NCBI GenBank assembly: GCA_963844845.1
Contig: CAWJPW010000011.1
Location: forward strand, 903,977-967,976
DNA length: 64,000 nt
Reading direction: 5' to 3'
DNA from: CAWJPW01 sp963844845
GTDB lineage: Bacteria > Acidobacteriota > Thermoanaerobaculia > Thermoanaerobaculales > Sulfomarinibacteraceae
In this document: piece after piece, positions 51,549 to 60,133 of the stretch
Numbering within the stretch: the stretch's first letter is position 1
Layout of the letters: the number at the start of each line of letters is the position of its first letter
Program-made: the position numbers and the translations under genes
The notes under the pieces: generated by a model
What the model saw: the letters and a program-made list of their open reading frames with translations, nothing else
Database searches by the model: none
What the model was told of the DNA's origin: nothing

Positions 51549-52732
51549 AGGGCGTCGCCGTCCTCGGCTCCACCGGCTCCATCGGCACCTCCACCCTGTC
51601 GGTGATCGAGTCCTTTCCGGACCGCTTCCGCGCCGTCGCCCTCGCCGCCGGCGGGAACCTCGAGCTGCTCGCCGACCAGGCGCGGCGACACCGGCCGCGG
51701 CTGGTGTCGGTGCGACGCCGTGAGGACGCCGAGCGGCTCGCCCGCGAGCTCCCCGGCGTCGAGGTCACCTGGGGACACGAGGGCCTCGAAGCGGTGGCGT
51801 GCGCCGCCGACGCCGACGTCGTCCTGGCCGCCCTGGTGGGCTCGGTGGGGCTGGTGCCGACCCTGGCGGCGATCGGCGCCGGCAAGGACATCGCCCTCGC
51901 CAACAAGGAGACCCTGGTGGTCGCCGGCGAGCTGGTGATGGCCGCGGCGGCCCGCGCCGGGGTCCAGCTGCTGCCGGTGGACAGCGAGCACAACGCCCTC
52001 CACCAGGCGCTGTGCGGGGGACCGCGGTCGAGCGTGCGCCGCCTGCTGCTCACCGCGTCGGGCGGGCCGTTCCGGACCTGGTCGGCCGAGCGCATCCGCC
52101 ATGCCACGGTCGAGGACGCCCTCGCCCACCCCACCTGGAGCATGGGGCCCAAGATCACCGTCGACTCCGCCACCATGATGAACAAGGGGCTCGAGATCAT
52201 CGAGGCCCGACACCTCTTCGACGTGCCCGAGGAGCGCATCGGTGTGGTGGTCCACCCCCAGAGCCTGGTGCACTCCCTGGTGGAGTACGTCGACGGCACG
52301 CTCCTGGCCCAGCTCTCCATCACCGACATGCGCTTCCCCATCCAGTACGCCCTCACCTGGCCCGAGCGGGTGGCCACGCCGCTTCCCTTCCTCGACCTGG
52401 TCGAGGCCGCTACCCTCACTTTCGAGGCCCCCGACCCCGAGCGCTTCCCGGCCCTCAAGCTCGCACGCCAGGCATTGCGCGAGGGCGGCGAGATGCCGGC
52501 GGTGCTCAACGCCGCCAACGAGGAGGCGGTGGCCGCCTTCCTCGAGCGCCGTCTGGCCTTCACGGCCATCGCCGAGGTCACCCGTGTAACCATGGAGCGC
52601 TGGGCGGCACACAACCGGCCGCTCGGGAGCCTCGAGCAGGCTCTCGCCGCGGACGCGGAGGCGCGCACCATGGCCCGCGACGCGGTGGGGAAATTCCCAG
52701 CCACACCAGGGAGTTCCAACTCGCGATGCTGA
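51545..52732 (+). CDS. dxr: 1-deoxy-D-xylulose 5-phosphate reductoisomerase
   Basis: 395 residues. NADPH site GSTGSIGTSTLSVI; ALANKETLVVAGELV; metal and substrate residues in LPVDSEHNALHQAL, LTASGGPFR, WSMGPKITVDSATMMNKGLEIIEA and IHPQSLVHSLVE-equivalent VVHPQSLVHSLVEYVDG. It converts DXP to MEP in isoprenoid synthesis, feeding UppS encoded just upstream. ATGA overlap with cdsA, 7-bp overlap with rseP. Confidence 0.96.
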   Translation: MKGVAVLGSTGSIGTSTLSVIESFPDRFRAVALAAGGNLELLADQARRHRPRLVSVRRREDAERLARELPGVEVTWGHEGLEAVACAADADVVLAALVGSVGLVPTLAAIGAGKDIALANKETLVVAGELVMAAAARAGVQLLPVDSEHNALHQALCGGPRSSVRRLLLTASGGPFRTWSAERIRHATVEDALAHPTWSMGPKITVDSATMMNKGLEIIEARHLFDVPEERIGVVVHPQSLVHSLVEYVDGTLLAQLSITDMRFPIQYALTWPERVATPLPFLDLVEAATLTFEAPDPERFPALKLARQALREGGEMPAVLNAANEEAVAAFLERRLAFTAIAEVTRVTMERWAAHNRPLGSLEQALAADAEARTMARDAVGKFPATPGSSNSRC

Positions 52733-54063
52733 TCGATCTCGTCGCCTTCGTCTTCGTCCTCGGCGTCCTCGTGATCATCCACGAGGCCGGCCACTTCGTC
52801 GCCGCCCGCCTGCTTGGCGCTCCCGTAGAGGTCTTCTCGGTGGGCTTTGGCAAGCGCCTCTGGGGCTTCGAGCGCGGCGGCACCGACTACCGCATCAGCC
52901 TCGTGCCGCTGGGCGGCTACGTCCGGATCGTCGGCCTCGGCCCCGACGAGTCCGACGTCGCCGGGGCCACCGACGGCGCCGAGCCCGAGCTGCTGCCGCG
53001 CTGGAAGCGCGCGCTGATCCTGCTTGCCGGACCAGCCACCAACCTGGTGGCGGCGGTGCTGCTGGTGGCAGTGTCCTTCATGGTGGGCGCCGAGGTGGCC
53101 TCGTACCTCAGCGACCCCCCTGTTGTGGGCTGGGTACAGCCCGAGTCGCCCGCCGCGGAGGCCGGAGTCCGCGAGGGCGACCGGATCGTCGCGGCGAACG
53201 GGCACGCCATGACAAACTGGCGTGACCTCGAGACCTCCATCCTCACCTCGGGCGGTCACCAGGTGCAGCTGCGCATTCGTCGCGCCGGCAGCGAGCAGAC
53301 GCTGGACATGACCCCCACCTCGATGACCCGCTGGGGTATCGGCTACTCGGGCCTCCTGCCGCCGCTGCCTCCTGTGGTCGAGGGGTTGCAGCCCAACTCA
53401 CCGGCCAAGCAGGCGGGGCTCCAGGTGGGCGACCGTATCATCGCCGTCGATGGCGAGGCGGTGCACCAGTTCTACGACCTGATCCGCCTGATCTCCCCTC
53501 ACCCTAACGCCAAGGTCACCGTGACGGTCGAGCGCTCGGGCGCGACCCTCAGCCTGCCGGTCACGACCGAGAGTGTGGGAGGAGAGGGCAAGATCGGGGT
53601 TCCGCTGATTCTCCCCACCAAGACGCTCAAGGTGGGCCCACTGCGCGCCGTTTCCATGGCCGTGTCGGAGTGCTACCGCCAGACGGTGGAAACCTTCCGT
53701 GTGCTCGGCAAGCTGCTCACCCGACGCGCCTCCATGAAGCAGCTCACCGGACCCATCGGAATCGCCCAGATCTCCGGCGAGGCCGCGCGCTCGGGCTTCC
53801 GCTCACTGGTCTGGCTCATGGCCGTCATCTCGCTGCAGCTGGGGATCTTCAATCTGCTGCCCATCCCCGTCCTCGACGGCGGGCACCTGACGATCATCGC
53901 CTTCGAGTCGGCGATTCGCCGGGACCTCTCACTCAAGGTCAAGGAGCGGATCATCGAGGTGGGCTTCGTTCTCCTCATCCTCCTGGTGGTCGTCGTCCTC
54001 TACAACGACATTCTCAAGATCGTGCCGGAGAGCCTGTACAAGATCCTGCCGGGCGGAGGGTAG
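52726..54063 (+). CDS. rseP: Site-2 protease RseP-like
   Basis: 445 residues from ATG 52726 overlapping the dxr end; the longer open frame into dxr is spurious. Zinc motif HEAGH (19-23) in the first helix, GFGKRLWGFERGGTDYRISLVPLGGYV, two PDZ domains (about 130-205 and 208-290), and the second active-site helix NLLPIPVLDGGHLTII. Four membrane helices. It cuts membrane-bound anti-sigma factors or other single-span proteins within the membrane. The partner site-1 protease and anti-sigma factor are not in the window. Confidence 0.94.
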   Translation: MLIDLVAFVFVLGVLVIIHEAGHFVAARLLGAPVEVFSVGFGKRLWGFERGGTDYRISLVPLGGYVRIVGLGPDESDVAGATDGAEPELLPRWKRALILLAGPATNLVAAVLLVAVSFMVGAEVASYLSDPPVVGWVQPESPAAEAGVREGDRIVAANGHAMTNWRDLETSILTSGGHQVQLRIRRAGSEQTLDMTPTSMTRWGIGYSGLLPPLPPVVEGLQPNSPAKQAGLQVGDRIIAVDGEAVHQFYDLIRLISPHPNAKVTVTVERSGATLSLPVTTESVGGEGKIGVPLILPTKTLKVGPLRAVSMAVSECYRQTVETFRVLGKLLTRRASMKQLTGPIGIAQISGEAARSGFRSLVWLMAVISLQLGIFNLLPIPVLDGGHLTIIAFESAIRRDLSLKVKERIIEVGFVLLILLVVVVLYNDILKIVPESLYKILPGGG

Positions 54064-54266
54064 CCGACCCGCCGGGCTCGCGGCGCGAGCCGGCAGCACC
54101 CGCACCCGCGCCCGCTCAGGAGTGGAGGGAGAGGCTCGGGAGACCGGCGTTTCAGGTCATTCCTCACCGCTCTCCCCACGTCCGGCGTGCCCCCGGTCAC
54201 GCCCGCCCCGCAGCCGGCGCCGGCGACCGGCGTGACCGCCCGAAGACCGTGGTAGAGTCTGCAGCA

Positions 54267-54968
54267 ATGGTGGAGAAGGCGCTCGTGGCGGTTGTCTTCC
54301 TGGGGTGTGCCGCGGTGGTGGCGTGGTTCGCCCTGGTCCACACCGTGCACCAGGGCACACGCTCGATTCCTGACCTGAGCGGGCAGAGCGTGGCCGAGGC
54401 GCGGAAGATGGCGCACGACGTCGGCCTCGACGTCACCGTCCGCGAGCCCGGCGTCTTCGACAAGGACGTGGAGATCGGCAAGGTGGCGATGCAGGAGCCA
54501 CACGCCGGGTTCCACGTGAAGACCGGCTCCACCATCGCCGTGCGCCTCAGTCTCGGAGCCACCCGGGCGGCGGTCCCCGACGTGCGCGGCGACTCGTTGC
54601 AGGGCGCCCTGCTGCGCCTCGAGCAGGCCGGCCTGGCGGCGGGCCACCGCGCCGAGGTGCGGGGCCAGGCGTCCGGTGACTCGGTCATCGCCACCACACC
54701 GCAAGCCGGGACCGAGCTGGCCCCCGGCGCGGCGGTGGATCTGTTGGTCAACACCTCCCCGCCGCAGGAGGAGTGGGTCATGCCGTCGCTGCTGGCCCTC
54801 TCCGTGGAGCGCGTCAAGCAGTATGCCCGGGCCCAGCGCCTCCGGCTCGGCCAGATCCACCCGGTGGATTACCCCGGCGTCGCCGCTGGCGCCGTCCTGC
54901 GTCAGTACCCGGCGGCCGGCAGCCCGGTGGGCCCCTCGGACATCATCACCGTGTGGGTCAGCCGATGA
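54267..54968 (+). CDS. Membrane-anchored protein with three PASTA domains
   Basis: 233 residues. N-terminal membrane helix (LVAVVFLGCAAVVAWFALV), then three PASTA repeats at about 32-98 (SIPDLSGQSVAEARKMAHDVGL), 100-165 (AVPDVRGDSLQGALLRLEQAGL) and 166-233 (VMPSLLALSVERVKQYARAQRL). There is no kinase or penicillin-binding domain. PASTA domains bind peptidoglycan fragments or lipid II in kinases, so a periplasmic wall-sensing or scaffold role is likely. TAGAGT ends eight bases before the ATG and no Shine-Dalgarno is seen: probably leaderless. The stop overlaps rpe (ATGA). Confidence 0.85.
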   Translation: MVEKALVAVVFLGCAAVVAWFALVHTVHQGTRSIPDLSGQSVAEARKMAHDVGLDVTVREPGVFDKDVEIGKVAMQEPHAGFHVKTGSTIAVRLSLGATRAAVPDVRGDSLQGALLRLEQAGLAAGHRAEVRGQASGDSVIATTPQAGTELAPGAAVDLLVNTSPPQEEWVMPSLLALSVERVKQYARAQRLRLGQIHPVDYPGVAAGAVLRQYPAAGSPVGPSDIITVWVSR

Positions 54969-55624
54969 GTGTCCGCATCGCCCCCTCCCTGCTCTCCTCG
55001 GACTTCGCACGCCTCGCCGAGCAGGCGGTCATGATCCAGGACGCCGGGGCCGATCTCCTCCACCTCGACATCATGGATCGGCACTTCGTGCCGAACCTCA
55101 CGTTCGGACCACCCGTGGTGCGCTGCCTGGCGCCACACTGCCGGGCGCCCCTCGACGCCCACCTCATGGTCACCGACCCCGACCCCCTGGCCGCCGAGCT
55201 GGCCGCGCTGGGAGTGGCCCGCATCGCCGTGCACGTGGAGACCTGCCCCCATCTTCACCGCTCGCTGACCGCGATCCGCCAGGCGGGCGCTTCCCCCGGG
55301 GTGGCCATCAACCCGGCCACCGCTCTCGCCTCGCTGGAGGACGCCCTGCCCTACGTGGACCACGTCCTGGTGATGTCGGTCAACCCCGGCTTCGGCGGTC
55401 AGGCCTTCATCCGCGAGAGCCTCGGCAAGATCCGGCGGCTGCGCCGCCTGGGCGGCCCGGCCCTGGACATCACCGTGGACGGTGGGGTCGAGCCCGCCAA
55501 TGCCGCCGAGCTGGTCCGTGCCGGCGCCACGACCCTGGTGGCGGGCAGCGCCATCTTCGGCGCCCACGACCCGGGCGCCGCGCTGCACGCCCTGCGCGCT
55601 GCCGCCCTCGAAGGAGCCCACTGA
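54965..55624 (+). CDS. rpe: Ribulose-phosphate 3-epimerase
   Basis: 219 residues. IAPSLLSSDFARLAEQ, the metal-site LLHLDIMDRHFVPNLTFGPPVV, PLDAHLMVTDP, VAINPATALASLE, VLVMSVNPGFGGQAFI and the phosphate site VDGGVEPANAAELVRAGATTLVAGSAIFG are all standard. It interconverts ribulose-5-phosphate and xylulose-5-phosphate. The 4-bp overlap with the PASTA gene and 1-bp overlap with bamD (TGATG) show close coupling. Confidence 0.95.
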   Translation: MSVRIAPSLLSSDFARLAEQAVMIQDAGADLLHLDIMDRHFVPNLTFGPPVVRCLAPHCRAPLDAHLMVTDPDPLAAELAALGVARIAVHVETCPHLHRSLTAIRQAGASPGVAINPATALASLEDALPYVDHVLVMSVNPGFGGQAFIRESLGKIRRLRRLGGPALDITVDGGVEPANAAELVRAGATTLVAGSAIFGAHDPGAALHALRAAALEGAH

Positions 55625-56385
55625 TGATCAAGCGTCTCGCGACCGTCGCCCTCGTGGCGGTGACCCTCCTCGCCGGCTGCTCGAGCTCGAGCAAGGAGGA
55701 CAAGTTCCTGGCGGACCTCGCCAACCAGGACAAGGACACGATCTTCCAGCGCGCCGGGACCCTCTACGCCGACGGCGAGTACGAGGATGCGCGCAAGCTC
55801 TACTCCTTCGTCTACGACACGTTCCCCAACGATCCGGTGGGCCACAAGGCCGCCCTGCGCGTGGCCGACACGTATGCCCAGTTCAAGGACACCGCCCGCC
55901 TCACCGAGGCGCGGCTGCGCTACCGCGACTTCGCCAACCGCTATCCCAACGACCCGCAGCGTGACTACGCGCTACTCATGCTCGGGGTCACCTATACGGT
56001 CAGAAAGCTCTCGCCCGACCGTGACCTGACCAACGTGCACGAGGGCGTGAAGGCCTTCCAGCAGCTCATCAACCTCTACCCCGAATCGCAGTACGTACCC
56101 CGCGCCCGGGAGGAGCTGACCTCTCTCAAGGGCGTTCTCGCCGAGCACGAGTACCAGGTTGCTCGCTATTACTTCCGGAATAAGGACTGGCTGGGGACCA
56201 TCCAGCGCCTCGAATTCCTCCAGGAAAACTATCCCCAATACGAGGAGATGGCGAAGGTCGACACCATGTTGGCAGAAGCCAAGAAGGGTCTCGCGGAGCT
56301 CAGAGAGAGGTTCGACGAGCGGAGGCAGTCGAAGGAGCCACCAGAACCGCACGCGGAGGATTCGCAGGAATCCTCCGGACATTGA
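55624..56385 (+). CDS. bamD: Outer membrane assembly lipoprotein BamD
   Basis: 253 residues. Lipoprotein signal MIKRLATVALVAVTLLAGC with lipobox LAGC (Cys19), then five TPR-like helical hairpins: IFQRAGTLYADGEYEDARKLYSFV, NDPVGHKAALRVADTYAQF, RYRDFANRYPNDPQRDYALLMLG, FQQLINLYPESQYVPRAREE and YFRNKDWLGTIQRLEFLQENYP. BamD/YfiO links BamA to client porins in the BAM complex. A charged C-terminal tail ends the protein. It is direct evidence of an outer membrane. Confidence 0.93.
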   Translation: MIKRLATVALVAVTLLAGCSSSSKEDKFLADLANQDKDTIFQRAGTLYADGEYEDARKLYSFVYDTFPNDPVGHKAALRVADTYAQFKDTARLTEARLRYRDFANRYPNDPQRDYALLMLGVTYTVRKLSPDRDLTNVHEGVKAFQQLINLYPESQYVPRAREELTSLKGVLAEHEYQVARYYFRNKDWLGTIQRLEFLQENYPQYEEMAKVDTMLAEAKKGLAELRERFDERRQSKEPPEPHAEDSQESSGH

Positions 56386-56444
56386 CGGGCGCGGATCACG
56401 TGGAGTAACCTTTGAATGTGTTTCCACCAAGCGGGAGAAGCTCT

Positions 56445-57545
56445 ATGAGAGGGAACGTGAGGTATGCGTTGCTGGGAGTCCTGCTGCTGCCCGCGCTCGT
56501 CGCGGCCCAGTCGGTGTCTCCTCCGCCCCAACCGCTGCACATGGTTGGCGATCACTGGACCCCGTATGAGCCGCCCACCGAGTTTCCCGAGGGTGCTCAG
56601 GTGCACGTCATCGAGCGCGGGGACACCCTCTGGGATCTCGCCGCCAAGAACCTGGGCGATCCGTACCTGTGGCCGCAGATCTGGGAGCGCAACCCCTACA
56701 TCAAGGACGCGCACTGGATCTACCCCGGGGACCCGCTGGTGATCGACGTCGCGGTGGAGGCGCCGCCGGCGCCGGTGGAAGAGCCGGTGACCCCAACGGA
56801 GCCCGAGGTCACGCCGCCACCGGAAGCGCAAGGTCCCACCGGGCCGGAGGGCGAACCGGTGGCGCTGGGCAACTCCGCGGACGTGTACTGCTTCGTCCTC
56901 CTCCGCCCGGATGAGAGCGACTTCCCATTCTCCATCAGTGCCGCTGAGGCGATGGAGTTCCAGGATGACTTCTCGACCGGCGACATCGTGTACATCAACG
57001 GAGGTACGGCCGAGGGCGTCGCGGCCGGTGACCGCTTCTTCATACTGGGGCGCGGCCGCGTGCTCGACCACCTCGTTTCCGGGGTCGCGCTGGGGCGCCT
57101 TTACTACCAGAACGGTCAGCTCCGGGTCCTCTGCGCCCAGGAGCACACCAGCATCGCGGAGATCACCTCGGCGTGCGACCCGGTGTCCATCGGCAATCTC
57201 TTGCAACCGTATCAGCCGATCCCGGTACCGCTGGTGTTCCCGCCCGAGCCGGTGACGCGCTGTGACGTGCCCAATGGCATGCCCACGGGCGCGATCATCT
57301 ACACCAAGGACGACGACCTGAGCGTCGGCGAGCACACCATGGTGATGGTCGACCTGGGCAGCGCCGACGGTCTCTACCCCGGGCAGTTTGCCACCGTGTT
57401 CAGGGACAACTCGGTGGAGGGGATGCCTCGTCTGGTCATGGGGGAGATCGGCATCATGACGGTGGAGGAGCACCACTCCACTGCCAAGATCACGCGTGGG
57501 TGGGGCCCGATCCACGCCGGCGACCGCATCGAGATGCGTCCTTAG
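56445..57545 (+). CDS. LysM-domain periplasmic protein
   Basis: 366 residues from ATG 56445 (GGGAGAA six bases upstream). Signal peptide RYALLGVLLLPALVAAQ, then one LysM domain (VHVIERGDTLWDLAAKNLGDPYLWPQIWERNP) that binds peptidoglycan, a proline-rich linker (about 115-145), and a C-terminal half of unknown fold with repeated GDIVYINGGTAEGVAAGDRF-like and VMVDLGSADGLYPGQFATVF segments. Similar LysM proteins follow bamD in deltaproteobacteria and acidobacteria. No catalytic motif is seen. Confidence 0.8.
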   Translation: MRGNVRYALLGVLLLPALVAAQSVSPPPQPLHMVGDHWTPYEPPTEFPEGAQVHVIERGDTLWDLAAKNLGDPYLWPQIWERNPYIKDAHWIYPGDPLVIDVAVEAPPAPVEEPVTPTEPEVTPPPEAQGPTGPEGEPVALGNSADVYCFVLLRPDESDFPFSISAAEAMEFQDDFSTGDIVYINGGTAEGVAAGDRFFILGRGRVLDHLVSGVALGRLYYQNGQLRVLCAQEHTSIAEITSACDPVSIGNLLQPYQPIPVPLVFPPEPVTRCDVPNGMPTGAIIYTKDDDLSVGEHTMVMVDLGSADGLYPGQFATVFRDNSVEGMPRLVMGEIGIMTVEEHHSTAKITRGWGPIHAGDRIEMRP

Positions 57546-57712
57546 CGCGGGGGCTCCCACGCTTGGGGGGAGAGGGAGGCGTGTCGGGCGGGCTTTCCGG
57601 ACCACGCGCGAGGAAGGACGTGTCAGCAGCCGCCCACCGAGTCACTAGCGAGAATGTAACCGGCTCCAGACTCGTTTCATGGGACACATCGAGAGAGCGT
57701 CGGCGTGGTGGC

Positions 57713-57750
57713 CACAGCCGACTTTCGGCTGTGAGGATCGGTGCTACAAT
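57713..57750 (+). promoter_or_regulatory. tmRNA promoter with an adjacent hairpin
   Basis: TACAAT (57745-57750) is a good -10 box placing transcription start near 57757, 13 bases before mature tmRNA. Its -35 position (57722-57727) lies inside a 9-bp hairpin CACAGCCGA-CTT-TCGGCTGTG (57713-57733), which may be a terminator for the LysM gene or an operator. Confidence 0.5.
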
Positions 57751-57769
57751 GGCGCGAACCGTGGGACCC

Positions 57770-58117
57770 GGGGGCGTACTGGGTTTGACGGGGGACGATT
57801 CCGACCGTGGGCAGCGTGCCGAGGTCCACCGCCTCGTAAAACAGGTGGAACCTAATAGCTGCCAACGCAGACTACGCTCTGGCTGCGTAAGTAGCCACGT
57901 CGGGTCCGCGGCTCCGCCTGCCGGCCTGGGCTCGACGACGTTAGGCGGGCTGGGTTGCCGTGGCGCCCGGAAGCGGCAGCCGAGAACTTACGGGCTGGTC
58001 CCCTGGGCGAGCGCCCGTTGACCTCCCAGGGGACGAGAAACGATCGACGGGCTGCGCACGGAGACACCGACGGTCGGAGTTCCTCGGACGTGGGTTCGAT
58101 TCCCACCGCCTCCACCA
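57770..58117 (+). ncRNA. ssrA: Transfer-messenger RNA
   Basis: 348 nt, one-piece tmRNA. The 5' end GGGGGCGTACTGGGTTTGACG and the 3' end TTCGATTCCCACCGCCTCCACCA form the tRNA-Ala-like domain with a G-U in the acceptor (GGGGGCG/CGCCTCC) and an encoded CCA. The tag frame is at 57861-57890: GCC AAC GCA GAC TAC GCT CTG GCT GCG TAA, giving ANADYALAA. It rescues stalled ribosomes with SmpB (not in window). Confidence 0.96.
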
Positions 58118-58133
58118 CCATGGCCTTTCTTGC

Positions 58134-59585
58134 ATGCGACGCCTCTTCGTCTCTGCCGTCATCGTCCTCGCCCTCGGAGCGACGAGCCTCGTCTCCGCCC
58201 AGAGCACGGGCGGACAGACGCTGACGTTTCAATTCGGCGGCGCCACCACCCAGGCGCCCACTACCGGCAGCAACCGCATCGAGCTGCTCCCGGTGCTCCG
58301 CCTGCTCGGCGCCGAGGCCGGCTTCTCGCCTGCCGCCGGCACCTACGGCGTGACCTTCGGCGACCACTTCATCCAGTTCGCTCCGGGGTACCGCTTCGTG
58401 CTGGTCGACGGGACGCTGCACGAAGTTCAGGAAGCGCCGGTCTCGTCACCCCTGGGCGTGGCGGCCACCGCCGGCTTTCTCGACGAGGTCCTCCTGGCAC
58501 CACTGGGTTATCACCTCGAGCCCGCGCCGGGCGGCTACACCATCGCCCCCGGAGGGCACTTCGCCAAGCCCGTCCTGGTGCGTCCGGCGGCCGCCGACTT
58601 CGGAGCGACCACGACCCTCGTGCTGACCCTCAGCCGGGCGGTTCCGACCACGGTGGCCAGCGATACCGGTGACGAGGTCGTGGTGGGCTTCCCCAAGGCG
58701 CCCCCCCAGATCGAGGGCTCACAACCGGTTCGCTCGCGCCGGGTCCTGAGCGTGAGCACCACCGGTTCCGAGCTGCATGTGCGGCTGGCGGGCGGGATCG
58801 GGCTGCTGTCCTCCCACCGCCTCGACAACCCCCCCCGGGTCATCCTCGAGCTGGGCCGCCGCCAGGCGGCGCCAACGCCGGTCCCCGCCCGGACCCTCTC
58901 GGTCGACAGCTCGCCCCGGGAGGCCCCCATCGTCCTCGATCCCGGTCACGGCGGTGACGACACCGGCGCCACGTCGGCCTCCGGCCTCGTGGAGAAGGAC
59001 CTCACCCTCGCCATCGCCCGCGAGGTCGCCCAGGTGCTCCGGGCGCGGGGTCACGTGGTCCGCCTCACCCGCGACGACGACACCACACGAGCACTCAGCG
59101 ACCGCACCGCCCTCGCCAACCGGCTCAAGGCGTCGGTGTTCGTGTCGCTGCACGCCAACGCCTCACCGGTCCACTCGGTGCGCGGAGCCGAGACCTACTA
59201 CATGAGCCTCGACCAGGGCGCCAGCGACGAGGCGGCGGCAGCCACCGCCGAGACCGAGAACCTGGCCGGAACCATGGCCGGCCACGACGCGACCCTCGAC
59301 CTGATTCTCTGGAACCTCGCTCAAGCCGAGGTCCTGAACGAGAGCTCGCGTCTCGCCCTCGACCTTCAGCAGCGCCTCAACACGCTGCTCGACCTACCCG
59401 ACCGCGGCGTCAAGCAGGCCCCCTTCGTCGTACTTACCGGGGCGACCATGCCGGCGGCACTGGTCGAGGTGGGCTTCCTCTCCAACCGGGAGGAGAGCCG
59501 TCGTCTGGGCGACGCCGACTACCATCATCAGCTGGCAGTGGCCATCGCCGACGGCATCGAGGACTTCCTCCGACAGGCGCCATGA
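58134..59585 (+). CDS. N-acetylmuramoyl-L-alanine amidase (Amidase_3)
   Basis: 483 residues from ATG 58134, 17 bases after tmRNA; the open frame reaching into tmRNA is not real. Signal peptide RRLFVSAVIVLALGATSLVSAQ; a stalk-like domain with paired RIELLPVLRLLGAEAGFSPA..YGVTFGDHFIQFAPG segments resembling the copper amine oxidase N-terminal domain (about 30-130); an AMIN-like beta domain (about 150-250); then the catalytic domain with zinc ligands in VLDPGHGGDDTGA, GLVEKDL and SLHANAS, and the final Glu in VEVGFLSN. It cuts the lactyl-amide bond of peptidoglycan in cell separation. Confidence 0.92.
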   Translation: MRRLFVSAVIVLALGATSLVSAQSTGGQTLTFQFGGATTQAPTTGSNRIELLPVLRLLGAEAGFSPAAGTYGVTFGDHFIQFAPGYRFVLVDGTLHEVQEAPVSSPLGVAATAGFLDEVLLAPLGYHLEPAPGGYTIAPGGHFAKPVLVRPAAADFGATTTLVLTLSRAVPTTVASDTGDEVVVGFPKAPPQIEGSQPVRSRRVLSVSTTGSELHVRLAGGIGLLSSHRLDNPPRVILELGRRQAAPTPVPARTLSVDSSPREAPIVLDPGHGGDDTGATSASGLVEKDLTLAIAREVAQVLRARGHVVRLTRDDDTTRALSDRTALANRLKASVFVSLHANASPVHSVRGAETYYMSLDQGASDEAAAATAETENLAGTMAGHDATLDLILWNLAQAEVLNESSRLALDLQQRLNTLLDLPDRGVKQAPFVVLTGATMPAALVEVGFLSNREESRRLGDADYHHQLAVAIADGIEDFLRQAP

Positions 59586-60133
59586 CCCGCCGGGTGGCCC
59601 TCATCGCCGCGGTGGCACTGACCGCTCTCGCCCTCCTCTGGTGGGCGTTGCGCCCAGGAGCCGTCTCGGCACCGGGCACCACGGCCGCGCCTGTCCCGAG
59701 CCCCACGCCTGCACCCCCCGAGCGCGTGCTTCTCCTGTTCCCCGGCGGCGACGGCCTGCTCCATCCCGAGCTCCGCACCGTGCCCCTGCCGGCCGAGCTG
59801 GACGCCCGCGTGCACACCGTGGTCAACGAACTCCTCGCCGGCTCTGAGAGCTTCGCCCCAGTGATCCCCTACCCCGCCGAGCTCCTGGCCGTCTACATCG
59901 ACGACCGCGGTCATGCCTTCGTCGACCTCACCGCACCGCCCCAGCCCCTCACCGGCAGCTGCACCGAGCTCATGCTGGCCTACGGGGTCGTCGACTCGGT
60001 ACTCCTCAACTGCCCCGAGCTTTCCGGAGTCCAGCTCCTCTTCGGCGGCCAGCAGGTGCCGACGCTGACCGGCCATCTCGACCTCTCGCACCCTCTCCGC
60101 CTCAACAAGGCGTTCGTGGCCGGCTCCACGTGA
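59582..60133 (+). CDS. GerMN-domain protein
   Basis: 183 residues. N-terminal signal anchor (VALIAAVALTALALLWWAL), a Pro/Thr-rich linker, then a GerMN (sporulation/spore-germination) domain: RVHTVVNELLAGSESFAPVIP, LLAVYIDDRGHAFVDLTAPP, LMLAYGVVDSVLLNCPELSGVQLLFGGQQV. GerMN domains occur in periplasmic proteins of non-spore formers, where they appear tied to wall enzymes. Overlaps the amidase by 4 bp and murI by 4 bp, so all three are coupled. B. subtilis has racE-gerM-rph in the same grouping. Confidence 0.85.
   Translation: MTRRVALIAAVALTALALLWWALRPGAVSAPGTTAAPVPSPTPAPPERVLLLFPGGDGLLHPELRTVPLPAELDARVHTVVNELLAGSESFAPVIPYPAELLAVYIDDRGHAFVDLTAPPQPLTGSCTELMLAYGVVDSVLLNCPELSGVQLLFGGQQVPTLTGHLDLSHPLRLNKAFVAGST

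Noticed and set aside
53670..54266. Upstream extension of the PASTA gene into rseP
   Set aside because: Overlaps the conserved C-terminal part of rseP in another frame; the membrane anchor begins at 54267.
57960..58133. Upstream extension of the amidase frame into tmRNA
   Set aside because: The region is tmRNA; the signal peptide begins at 58134.
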